Assembly: GCA_900317105.1 (NCBI GenBank)
Contig: ONFP01000003.1
Location: 1-64,000 of the forward strand
Origin: an uncultured Succinatimonas sp.
GTDB taxonomy: Bacteria; Pseudomonadota; Gammaproteobacteria; Enterobacterales; Succinivibrionaceae
Length of the DNA stretch: 64,000 nucleotides
Reading direction: 5' to 3'
Shown: positions 25,947 through 33,599 of the stretch, in pieces
How the letters are laid out: every line of letters begins with the position of its first letter
Numbering within the stretch: position 1 is the first letter of the stretch
Program-made: the position numbers and the translations under genes
The notes under the pieces: generated by a model
The model's input: the letters and a program-made list of their open reading frames with translations, nothing else
What the model was told of the DNA's origin: nothing
Databases searched by the model: none

Positions 25947-26576
25947 CTATTCACCTTTTGTATTGTTTTTCTGAAGTATCTCCAGCTGAAGAATTCCCTC
26001 TCTGTAGATTTTTGAAAAATCTTTAAATTCTAGTAACGGATTTTCTTCACCAAAAATATTTCCAGACAGACAAGCCATCAGGAAAATACTGTACAGGGAG
26101 GAAAAGAAGTAATCTGTCATTTTCTGGCTTACATTCAGTCTGGCACAGTGTTGATTCCAAAGCTCTTTTGTTGGAAGAATTGATTCCTCGTTCATCATCT
26201 TGGCAATATACGGATGTTTTATTGCCAGGTTGAAAAGCATCTGATAACGATGGATAAAACGAGGTTCATCAAAGAACTTTTCAATACCTATAACAGCATT
26301 GTTGAACAGTTCTCCAACAGTTTTGCTTTCATACAGACTTGCGTGCTGAATGATTGGCATATGTGAGACAAAACTTTTGTGCAGAATTGCCTTAAGGATT
26401 TCATTTTTGTCCTTAAAATAAAGATAGATGGTTGATCTTGCCATCTTTCCTTCTTTTGCAATATCTGAAAAAGTTGTTTCCTCAAAACCATTTTCAAGAA
26501 AAAGCTTGTCGGCGCAGGCTAAGATCTCGTCGGCTCTTGATTCTTTTCTTCTTACTCTTTGTTTCTGTTCTGCCAT
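25947..26576 (-). CDS. TetR/AcrR-family transcriptional regulator
   Basis: 209 residues from the ATG at 26574-26576, 6 nt after GAGG; the longer TTG frame to 26597 is less likely. Helix-turn-helix: ILACADKLFLENGFEETTFSDIAKEGKMARSTIYLYF region (residues about 16-55, here in parts: LFLENGFEETTF, MARSTIYLYFKDK). The C-terminal ligand domain is helical and not assignable. An imperfect palindrome ATATTT-A-AAATAT (26632-26644) upstream could be its operator. Its target may be the divergent His-rich gene at 26743. Confidence 0.88.
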   Translation of the reverse strand: MAEQKQRVRRKESRADEILACADKLFLENGFEETTFSDIAKEGKMARSTIYLYFKDKNEILKAILHKSFVSHMPIIQHASLYESKTVGELFNNAVIGIEKFFDEPRFIHRYQMLFNLAIKHPYIAKMMNEESILPTKELWNQHCARLNVSQKMTDYFFSSLYSIFLMACLSGNIFGEENPLLEFKDFSKIYREGILQLEILQKNNTKGE

Positions 26577-26742
26577 ATTCATCCTCGTTAGGGACAATAT
26601 ACTTAGTTTTTACATATTATACAATTAGTCATATTTAAAATATCTGCGTGTTTTAAATCCAATATTTCTAAGTCCTTACTAAGCGAGCTCCGATACTCTG
26701 TGACTCAGCAAGACAAACTTGTTTTATTAGGAGCTGTTTTGT

Positions 26743-27009
26743 ATGAAATTAAGTAAAATCCTGACTGTTTCTGCTTTAGTATTTGGCTTATCATCTGCAA
26801 ATGTATCTTATGCAGGAGATAGTTTTGGATTCTTCTACAGTAAGGACGGAAGCAATCTCTCTTATAGTAGTGGTTACCCATTCTATCCTAGACATCATCG
26901 TCCACATGAGCACATAGTGGAGCATCATCATTTTTATCATGAGCCACCTCGTCCTCATCATCACCATCATCACCATCCCCATCACCACCATCACCACTGG
27001 GATGACTAA
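26743..27009 (+). CDS. Small exported histidine-rich protein
   Basis: 88 residues. A clear Sec signal (KILTVSALVFGLSSANVSYA, cleavage probably after residue 24) precedes GDSFGFFYSKDGSNLSYSSG and a tail of 39 residues in which 21 are His, including runs of seven and six His separated by one Pro. AGGAG stands before the ATG. The tail should bind Ni, Zn or Cu in the periplasm as store, buffer or chaperone. No named family was recognised. The reverse strand reads as Met/Val repeats and is not a gene. Confidence 0.75.
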   Translation: MKLSKILTVSALVFGLSSANVSYAGDSFGFFYSKDGSNLSYSSGYPFYPRHHRPHEHIVEHHHFYHEPPRPHHHHHHHPHHHHHHWDD

Positions 27010-27164
27010 TGAAAAAAATATTATTTAAAATAAGGTTTGAAATTTAGTAAATATTTAGCTAAAAATCTGTAAAAACATATAGATAGAGTTGTTTGTAATT
27101 ATGGATTCGTATTCTTTATGATATATGTGGTGTTTAATTTTATGAACAATTTTACAAATAACTC

Positions 27165-27193
27165 TTTACAAATACACTGGTTTTAAAGATAAT
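27165..27193 (+). promoter_or_regulatory. Sigma-70 promoter of tRNA-Trp
   Basis: TTTACA (27165-27170), 17-nt spacer, GATAAT (27188-27193), 17 nt before the tRNA. Confidence 0.75.
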
Positions 27194-27210
27194 ACTACGG
27201 CAAAATCTAC

Positions 27211-27286
27211 AGGGGCATAGTTCTAATGGTAGAACAGCGGTCTCCAAAACCGACGGTTGTGAGTTCGAGTCTTACTGCCCCTGCCA
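27211..27286 (+). tRNA. trpT: tRNA-Trp (anticodon CCA)
   Basis: 76 nt with encoded CCA. Acceptor AGGGGCA pairs with TGCCCCT; D stem GTTC/GAAC; anticodon loop CTCCAAA; T arm GTGAG-TTCGAGT-CTTAC. It closely follows the E. coli tRNA-Trp sequence. Confidence 0.96.
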
Positions 27287-27451
27287 TCCTTCATAATAAT
27301 CATATTTTCCATAGAAAAACGAAGACAGTTAAAGAATACCTTTGTGTTCTAGGTCTTTTCTATTTGCTTGTCATTCCTTTATAATAAGTTTTATTTTGTA
27401 GCAGGTTCTTTTGCTCCTGGACTATTGCTGAACTCATCAACATAAAAAAAA

Positions 27452-28147
27452 ATGATATTAAAAAACACTCAGATTATATGGAAACTTAAAGAGGGGACTG
27501 TATTAAAGTATGGTCCTCATCAGGATACTAATGAAGAGGTTAAAACTTCAGAAGTTGCAGTTAAGTCTGAGTGTGTCCAGGAAGTTCCTCACGAGATAAA
27601 ATCAGAAATTACAGAGCAGAGTTCTTTATCTGAACTGAAAATTGATTCCGTTTTACCTTCGCTCGAAACATCGACTGTTTCTCAGGAATCACCTGTTTCA
27701 GATGGTAATGGTAAAGACGTACAGGTAAATACTCAGATAGGCCGCATTGAGCAGGCCTATCCTGAAAGTGTAAATGCTAATCTTGTCAATCTTGCTAATA
27801 CAAGCCCTTTGGTCGATGGCGTTGTTTTGAACTCACCCAATACAGTTCAGCCTTTAGGAGCAAGATGGCAGTCTTTACCATACAGACTAAGAGCAAAAAG
27901 AGCAGATGTTTTTGTGGATATGCAGTCATCTGTAGATTATCTCAACTCTCTTGTGGATTTTCTTATCAGCAAAGGTTTGGATGTTAAAGAGTATAACGAT
28001 GAAGTTCGTTATCTTCCATCTGACATTATTCTTGCTGATGCATCAAGACTTATCGATGCTGGTACAGTTCTTGTTTTACAGAGAGGAAAACGCTATATCT
28101 GGGAAGCTCTTTTAAAAGAGTTCGGAGCGCGACTGAATGGCAAATAA
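27452..28147 (+). CDS. HolD-like protein (candidate DNA polymerase III psi subunit)
   Basis: 231 residues. The N-terminus TQIIWKLKEGTVLKY resembles the conserved psi segment (GITQW-L-RP--L). A low-complexity, acidic Ser/Val/Glu stretch (about 35-110) is inserted, and the folded C-terminal part ends with RYIWEALLKEFGARL, comparable to the A-R-x-x-L-W-x-x-I helix of psi. It overlaps rimI by 11 nt, and holD-rimI adjacency is a gammaproteobacterial hallmark. E. coli psi is only 137 residues, so the inserted linker is unusual. The call rests mainly on position and two short motifs. Confidence 0.45.
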   Translation: MILKNTQIIWKLKEGTVLKYGPHQDTNEEVKTSEVAVKSECVQEVPHEIKSEITEQSSLSELKIDSVLPSLETSTVSQESPVSDGNGKDVQVNTQIGRIEQAYPESVNANLVNLANTSPLVDGVVLNSPNTVQPLGARWQSLPYRLRAKRADVFVDMQSSVDYLNSLVDFLISKGLDVKEYNDEVRYLPSDIILADASRLIDAGTVLVLQRGKRYIWEALLKEFGARLNGK

Positions 28148-28637
28148 TCCTTTTTACACAAGAATTCTGACCAGAGAGGATCTTTCTTTGGTCAAGAGTA
28201 TGGAAAAAATCGAGTTTCGTACTCAGAAAAATGCTTGGAATGCCCAGTCGCTAATCGAGTGCTTTGATGACAGTTATTTAATCATTGGCCTGTTTAATTC
28301 ACAGTCTTTAATCGGTTTTTCTGTCATTTACAACACAAAATTTACCACAGATCTTCTTACTATAGGGGTTGATCCTGATTTTCAGGGAAAGAAACTGGGA
28401 AGCCTTCTTTTAAGGGATACCCTTATGGTAGCTCTTAACAATCAGGTTCAGGAGTGTTTTCTTGAAGTAAGGGTAAGCAATATTGTTGCTCAGAATCTGT
28501 ATAAGAAATTCGGTTTCAAGATCGTTGGAACCCGTCCCGCCTATTACAATCCTGTCGGAAATTCTCCTGCTGAAGATGCCTATACCATGCATCTGTGTGA
28601 TATTAAAGAAAATGTTGATAAGACGCTCGCACTTTAA
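28137..28637 (+). CDS. rimI: Ribosomal protein S18 alanine N-acetyltransferase RimI
   Basis: 166 residues. GNAT fold with acetyl-CoA loop GKKLGSLLL (preceded by GVDPDFQ) and ECFLEVRVSNIVAQNLYKKF followed by FKIVGTRPAYY, the RimI signature. The catalytic Glu and Tyr of RimI (EVR..N and YY) are visible. It acetylates the N-terminus of S18. It overlaps the end of the HolD-like gene, so the pair is co-translated. Confidence 0.88.
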   Translation: MANNPFYTRILTREDLSLVKSMEKIEFRTQKNAWNAQSLIECFDDSYLIIGLFNSQSLIGFSVIYNTKFTTDLLTIGVDPDFQGKKLGSLLLRDTLMVALNNQVQECFLEVRVSNIVAQNLYKKFGFKIVGTRPAYYNPVGNSPAEDAYTMHLCDIKENVDKTLAL

Positions 28638-29009
28638 CATTGTTCATGTTTATTTCTTCTGCTTATTTTGCTAAAAGTATTTAGTGATGTCCTATCTTTA
28701 GTGTTAAATAGATTATTCAGCCTGTTTTTTTATAATTTATAAAAAAACACGATAATACAAAACGTTATGCACTAAATGGAAGCAATTGATTTTTATAAAG
28801 AAATTAATTTAATAATTTTTAACTAATTGAAATTTAAGCCTTTAATGACTAGCGAGGGAGATTATTAGCGAATATAAAACAGTTTTGAAAAAAGCTACAT
28901 TTTGTAGGAAGGGTATAGAACCTATAATACATAAGGAAGTAGGACTAATTGTCTTCTTTTAAAATACAATGTTGTCACGAAAGTGTCTTTAATCAAACAG
29001 GGAAATGCG
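28638..29009. other. AT-rich upstream region of pntAB
   Basis: No gene is seen. A TATAAT box lies at 28923-28928 with a poor TTTTGT at 28900-28905 (17-nt spacing), a weak promoter candidate for pntA. A GTG at 28983 in frame with pntA has no ribosome binding site. Confidence 0.4.
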
Positions 29010-30545
29010 ATGCTTATAGGTATTCCTAAAGAAAGTTTAAGCGGTGAAACTCGAGTTGCTGCAACTCCTGACACTGTTGCAAAACTTAAAAAATTAGGCT
29101 TTGAAATTACTGTTCAAAGCGAAGCTGGTGCGCTTTCAAGTTTTGACGATGCTGCCTATGAACAGGCAGGTGCAAAGGTTGTCAATAAAAAGCAGGTATG
29201 GGGAGCTGATATTATTTTCAAGCTCAATGCTCCAACCGATGCTGAAATTGAACTGATGCATGAAGGTCAGACCTTAGTAAGCTTTATTCGTCCTGCCCAG
29301 AATAAGGAGCTTGTTGATAAGCTGAATGCTAAAAAGGTAACTGTTTTAGCAATGGACATGGTGCCACGTATTTCACGTGCTCAGTCTTTAGATGCTTTAT
29401 CTTCAACTGCAAACATTTCTGGTTATCGTGCAGTTATTGAAGCCGCTCATGCCTTCGGCAGATTCTTTACCGGACAGGTTACTGCTGCTGGTAAGGTTCC
29501 TCCTGCAAAAGTGATGGTTATTGGTGCTGGTGTAGCAGGTCTTGCTGCAATCGGTACTGCTCACTCATTAGGCGCTATTGTTCGCGCATTTGATACTCGT
29601 CTTGAAGTTGCCGACCAGATTAAGTCTATGGGTGGCGAATTCCTAAAGCTCGATTTTAAGAATGAAGACGGTGGCTCAAGTGACGGTTACGCAAAGGTAA
29701 TGTCTGATGAGTTTATCAAGGCTGAAATGGAATTATTCGCAAAGCAGTGTAAGGAAGTTGATATCATTATCACTACCGCTGCAATTCCTGGCAAACAGGC
29801 TCCTCGTCTAATCAGCAAGGAAATGATTGCCACAATGAAGCCTGGTTCTGTAATTGTTGATCTGGCTGCCGCAACCGGCGGTAACTGCGAAGGCACTGAA
29901 GCCGGCAAGGTAGTTACTACTCCAAACGGTGTCAAGATGATTGGTTACACCGATCTTGCTGCCCGTCTGCCTGCTCAGTCATCTCAGCTGTACTCAACCA
30001 ACCTTGTAAATCTTGCAAAACTTCTATGTAAGAACAAGGACGGACTGATAGACGTAGATTTTGAAGATGTTGTTCTACGCAATATGACTGTTACCAAGGA
30101 TGGAGAAGTTACCTTCCCACCTCCAAAGATCAGCGTTTCTGCTGCTCCTCAGGCTACAAAGGCCGCTGAGGCTCCTAAGGTAGAGCCAAAGAAACCAAAC
30201 ACCGCTCTGAAGATCGGTTGTCTGGTTGGCATGGTTGTGCTGTTTATGTTAATGGGCGCATACGCTCCATCAGAGTTCCTGCCTCACTTCACCGTATTCG
30301 TACTGGCTGTTGTGGTTGGTTACTACGTTGTATGGAATGTTTCTCATTCTCTACATACCCCTCTGATGTCTGTAACTAATGCTATTTCTGGTATTGTGGT
30401 TGTTGGTGCCATGGTTCAGATCAGTAACAGTTCAATTCTAATCGGCATATTTGCCTTCATTGGTGTGTTAATCGTATCCATCAATATTTTCGGTGGTTTC
30501 GCAGTAACACGTCGTATGCTGGCAATGTTCAGAAAACAGCAATAG
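29010..30545 (+). CDS. pntA: NAD(P) transhydrogenase subunit alpha
   Basis: 511 residues from the ATG at 29010, preceded by AGGGA; this gives the usual MLIGIPKES start. Domain I (NAD(H) binding) has [18 protein letters not shown] and [15 protein letters not shown] proline/alanine/lysine linker (about 385-405) leads to four membrane helices. With PntB it uses the proton gradient to reduce NADP+ with NADH. Length matches E. coli PntA (510). Confidence 0.97.
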   Translation: MLIGIPKESLSGETRVAATPDTVAKLKKLGFEITVQSEAGALSSFDDAAYEQAGAKVVNKKQVWGADIIFKLNAPTDAEIELMHEGQTLVSFIRPAQNKELVDKLNAKKVTVLAMDMVPRISRAQSLDALSSTANISGYRAVIEAAHAFGRFFTGQVTAAGKVPPAKVMVIGAGVAGLAAIGTAHSLGAIVRAFDTRLEVADQIKSMGGEFLKLDFKNEDGGSSDGYAKVMSDEFIKAEMELFAKQCKEVDIIITTAAIPGKQAPRLISKEMIATMKPGSVIVDLAAATGGNCEGTEAGKVVTTPNGVKMIGYTDLAARLPAQSSQLYSTNLVNLAKLLCKNKDGLIDVDFEDVVLRNMTVTKDGEVTFPPPKISVSAAPQATKAAEAPKVEPKKPNTALKIGCLVGMVVLFMLMGAYAPSEFLPHFTVFVLAVVVGYYVVWNVSHSLHTPLMSVTNAISGIVVVGAMVQISNSSILIGIFAFIGVLIVSINIFGGFAVTRRMLAMFRKQQ

Positions 30546-30566
30546 TAGGTAAGGAGATAATTTAGT

Positions 30567-32090
30567 ATGTTGTTAGGTTTAACTCATATGGCCTACATTC
30601 TTGCAGCGCTACTGTTCATTACAGCGCTTGCAGGTCTATCAAAGCAGGAAACTGCAAAAATGGGCTGTTTGTCTGGTATGGTTGGTATGACCATTGCTCT
30701 TATTGCAACTTTCACCACCGTAAGTCCATTTGGTTTTGCTGCAATTATCGTTGCAATGCTGATCGGTGCTGTTATCGGTCTGTATGTTGCTAAGAAAGTT
30801 CAGATGACTCAGATGCCAGAGCTGATCGCCTGTCTGCACAGTTTTGTAGGTTTAGCTGCTGTTCTTGTAGGCTTTAACAGCTTTATCAAGTTAGGTGCAG
30901 ATCCTGCTACTGTTGCAAGCTGCGCAGTTCCTTTTGAAGGCTCAACACAGGAAGTTTTAGAGAAGGTTGCTCAGTGTAAGGAGCAGGCTGTATCAGCTTT
31001 AGCTCACCCACAGATGACACTGGCAATGTTCAATACTGAGCTTGTTGAAATCTTCCTGGGTATTTTCATCGGTGCTGTAACCTTTACCGGTTCCATCGTT
31101 GCTTATGGTAAGTTAAATGGTACTTATCAGCTGAGAATCTTTAAATCAGCTCCTTTAACCTTACCTTTTGGCAATGCTATGAACCTAGGTGCTCTGGTTG
31201 TATCATTCCTTCTGTTAATCTGGTTCGTAGCCGGAGCTGAAGTTTCTACTCTGTATGCTCCAGTTCTGCCTCTACTGGCAATGACCATCATTGCTCTAGT
31301 ATTCGGTGTTCATCTGGTTGCTGCAATCGGTGGTGCTGATATGCCTGTTGTTATTTCAATGCTGAACTCATACTCAGGATGGGCTGCAGCTGCATCAGGC
31401 TTCATGCTGTCAAACGATCTTCTGATTGTTACCGGTGCTCTGGTAGGTTCTTCAGGTGCTATTCTGTCCTACATCATGTGTAAGGCAATGAATCGTTCAT
31501 TCATCTCTGTTATTGCAGGAGGCTTCGGTAACGAAGTTGTTGTAAGTAAGGATGATGAGCAGATGGGCGAGTATCGTGAGCTTAAGGCTGCAGATGTTGC
31601 TGAGCTTTGCAAGAATTCAAGCTCTGTAATCATTGCTCCTGGTTATGGTATGGCTGTAGCTCAGGCTCAGAATGCAGTAGCATCTCTAACCGAGAAATTA
31701 AAGGCTCGCGGTGTTGATGTTCGCTTTGCAATTCACCCTGTAGCAGGTCGTCTGCCTGGTCATATGAACGTTCTGTTAGCAGAGGCAAAGGTTCCATATG
31801 ATATCGTATTCGAGATGGATGAAATCAATGATGATTTCGAGAATACTGATACTGTACTGGTTATCGGTGCTAACGATACTGTAAATCCAGCAGCTGCTGA
31901 AGATCCAACCAGCCCAATCGCAGGTATGCCTGTTCTTGAGGTTTGGAAGGCTCGCAATGTAGTTGTATTTAAGCGTTCAATGAATCCTGGTTACGCCGGT
32001 GTTCAGAACCCGCTGTTCTTCAAGGAAAACTCAGCAATGTGCTTTGGTGATGCTAAGAAGACAGTTGAAGAGATTGTTGCTAACATTTAA
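30567..32090 (+). CDS. pntB: NAD(P) transhydrogenase subunit beta
   Basis: 507 residues, longer than E. coli PntB (462). Nine or so membrane helices in residues 1-290, then the NADP(H)-binding domain III with [30 protein letters not shown] and [12 protein letters not shown]. The extra length is a segment around residues 110-145 ([24 protein letters not shown]) between helices, with two Cys. It starts 21 bp after pntA, preceded by AAGGAG. Confidence 0.96.
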   Translation: MLLGLTHMAYILAALLFITALAGLSKQETAKMGCLSGMVGMTIALIATFTTVSPFGFAAIIVAMLIGAVIGLYVAKKVQMTQMPELIACLHSFVGLAAVLVGFNSFIKLGADPATVASCAVPFEGSTQEVLEKVAQCKEQAVSALAHPQMTLAMFNTELVEIFLGIFIGAVTFTGSIVAYGKLNGTYQLRIFKSAPLTLPFGNAMNLGALVVSFLLLIWFVAGAEVSTLYAPVLPLLAMTIIALVFGVHLVAAIGGADMPVVISMLNSYSGWAAAASGFMLSNDLLIVTGALVGSSGAILSYIMCKAMNRSFISVIAGGFGNEVVVSKDDEQMGEYRELKAADVAELCKNSSSVIIAPGYGMAVAQAQNAVASLTEKLKARGVDVRFAIHPVAGRLPGHMNVLLAEAKVPYDIVFEMDEINDDFENTDTVLVIGANDTVNPAAAEDPTSPIAGMPVLEVWKARNVVVFKRSMNPGYAGVQNPLFFKENSAMCFGDAKKTVEEIVANI

Positions 32091-32110
32091 TTATTAACAA
32101 AATCTTTATA

Positions 32111-32147
32111 AAAAACCTCTAGTTATTAAAATTAGAGGTTTTTTTTT
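32111..32147 (+). terminator. Rho-independent terminator after pntB
   Basis: AAAACCTCTA pairs with TAGAGGTTTT (right arm from 32133) over an AT-rich loop. It is followed by a long T-run to 32147. Confidence 0.9.
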
Positions 32148-32228
32148 ATTTTTTTTCTAAAGTTCACCTGCAGGAATTCCGATAACATGTGTAGAGGGGA
32201 AATTTAAACTAATTTTTAGGAGGAAAGT

Positions 32229-32870
32229 ATGAGTATAGATGCAAGTGCACTTACCAGCATTCAGAATGCTATTTCCAGCTTTTCTTCTTCTGGAACTCAG
32301 AATACAGATTCTAAGAACTATGCTCAGATCTTAACTGAAGCCAGTGCTTCAGTAAGTACAGAGACTAGGTTTAAGAAAGCTTTTGAAGAGAAACTTAAGA
32401 AAGCTACTGGTTCTGAAGATGTTGAGATTAGCAAAGATGCAATTGAGGCTTTGAAGAAATTCAATGAGTCTGGTACTCAGGATGCAGAAAAAACTGATAA
32501 GAAAACATCAGATTTATCCTATACCTACGATTACATGACTTTGAAGAAGCAGCGCGAGCAGAATCAGGCAAAGATTGATCAGGAAATTGCTGACAGGTAT
32601 AACCCAAAGACAGCAGTTCAGGATGAAAGCTCAACCCTGTCTGAGGATAGTGAATCTGCTCCTGTAGCAGCTGATGCAGCTTCATCAGCCTCTTCATCAA
32701 TAAATACTCAGCCTAGAGCAGAAGTTCAGACTGCGTCAGATGATGATGGGCTAACAGATCCCCATGGAAGAAGACCTGAGCCTGTTCAGAACGAGTCAGT
32801 TTCTCAGAATGATACTAATGTAAGTGGAGCTGATGAAATGTCAGAGTCAGCTACCCTAAGTAATGTATAA
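32229..32870 (+). CDS. Hypothetical disordered Ser/Glu/Asp-rich protein
   Basis: 213 residues, no signal peptide, no membrane segment. Residues 1-25 are Ser/Ala-rich; 45-115 are likely helical and charged (KKAFEEKLKKATG, IEALKKFNES, YMTLKKQREQNQAKI); 125-213 are disordered and acidic (SEDSESAPVAADAASS, DDDGLTDPHGRRPEP). An excellent AGGAGGAAAGT precedes the ATG. It is a single-gene unit after the pntB terminator and convergent with crr. No family was recognised. Composition resembles secreted or scaffold proteins, but nothing in the sequence fixes a role. Confidence 0.7.
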   Translation: MSIDASALTSIQNAISSFSSSGTQNTDSKNYAQILTEASASVSTETRFKKAFEEKLKKATGSEDVEISKDAIEALKKFNESGTQDAEKTDKKTSDLSYTYDYMTLKKQREQNQAKIDQEIADRYNPKTAVQDESSTLSEDSESAPVAADAASSASSSINTQPRAEVQTASDDDGLTDPHGRRPEPVQNESVSQNDTNVSGADEMSESATLSNV

Positions 32871-32899
32871 AAATGTAATTGCGTGATAATTGACCTGAA

Positions 32900-32929
32900 A
32901 TCTGCATCTGGAAACGTTCGGATGCAGAT
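32900..32929. terminator. Hairpin between the orphan gene and crr
   Basis: ATCTGCATC (32900-32908) pairs with GATGCAGAT (32921-32929). It has no strong T-run on either side, so its termination strength is doubtful. Confidence 0.4.
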
Positions 32930-32941
32930 ATCTGTTTGTGA

Positions 32942-33508
32942 TTAAGGATGTTGAGAGTTCTCTTCATCCTTTTTTTGTGCATTGTCATCCTCAAGAATAA
33001 CCCAGGTGCATGGGGTCTGTCCTGCCACAACCTTTCCTGAGGCGCTGATCACTCTGGCGATTGAGGCAGATGAATTAACCACAATCATTGAGGTAATGGT
33101 GGATTCTAGCTGTTCTGATACATGATTGATATCAATGTTGATAATTGGGGTTCCTGTCTCTACTCTGTCGCCAATACCAACATTAGAGCTCAACCCCTCT
33201 CCAGTAAAATTAGAGGTTCCGATTCCAAAAGTGACGTAAACTTCAATTCCGCTGTCGGTTCTGATTGCAAATGCATTGTTGGATGCAACCAGACGTGAGA
33301 CTATACCTGAGCAAGGTGCAAGTATATGAGAATCATCTGGAATTATGGCAACTCCATCTCCAATCAGTTTTTCTGATATAACTAGATCTGGCACTTCACC
33401 AAGAGGAACAAGATTTCCTGAAACCGGAGCAAGCAGCTCTAAATCTGCTTCGTTTTTTGCTTCATCGATGGCATCGTCGTTTTTAGAAAAGAATGAAAAG
33501 AGTCCCAT
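32942..33508 (-). CDS. crr: EIIA-Glc homologue lacking both phosphorylation-site histidines
   Basis: 188 residues, aligned end to end with E. coli EIIA-Glc (MGLF, LLAPVSGNLVPLGEVPD, EKLIGDGVAI, GTPIINIDI). The two key His are gone: the E. coli T-N-H-A-F site (His75) is S-N-N-A-F here (N78, codon 33275-33277), and the F-V-H-F-G site (His90) is Y-V-T-F-G (T93, codon 33230-33232). It therefore cannot take or pass the phosphate. The frame is intact with a good AGGAT site, so it is probably expressed. It lies 91 bp downstream of ptsI. Possible roles are a fixed, always unphosphorylated inducer-exclusion or adenylate-cyclase partner. Confidence 0.9.
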   Translation of the reverse strand: MGLFSFFSKNDDAIDEAKNEADLELLAPVSGNLVPLGEVPDLVISEKLIGDGVAIIPDDSHILAPCSGIVSRLVASNNAFAIRTDSGIEVYVTFGIGTSNFTGEGLSSNVGIGDRVETGTPIINIDINHVSEQLESTITSMIVVNSSASIARVISASGKVVAGQTPCTWVILEDDNAQKKDEENSQHP

Positions 33509-33599
33509 ATATAATCCTATATGAATCAGATTGCTGCATTTGGCTGAAAATGTATTCTAACAAGATCTGCTTTCAATCTAAAGAGAGCCCATGCCTCTC

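Noticed and set aside
26791..26997. Open frame on the minus strand opposite the His-rich gene, rich in Met and Val
   Set aside because: It is the reverse complement of CAT/CAC repeats (ATG/GTG), has no binding site, and the plus-strand frame has a signal peptide and a good ribosome binding site.
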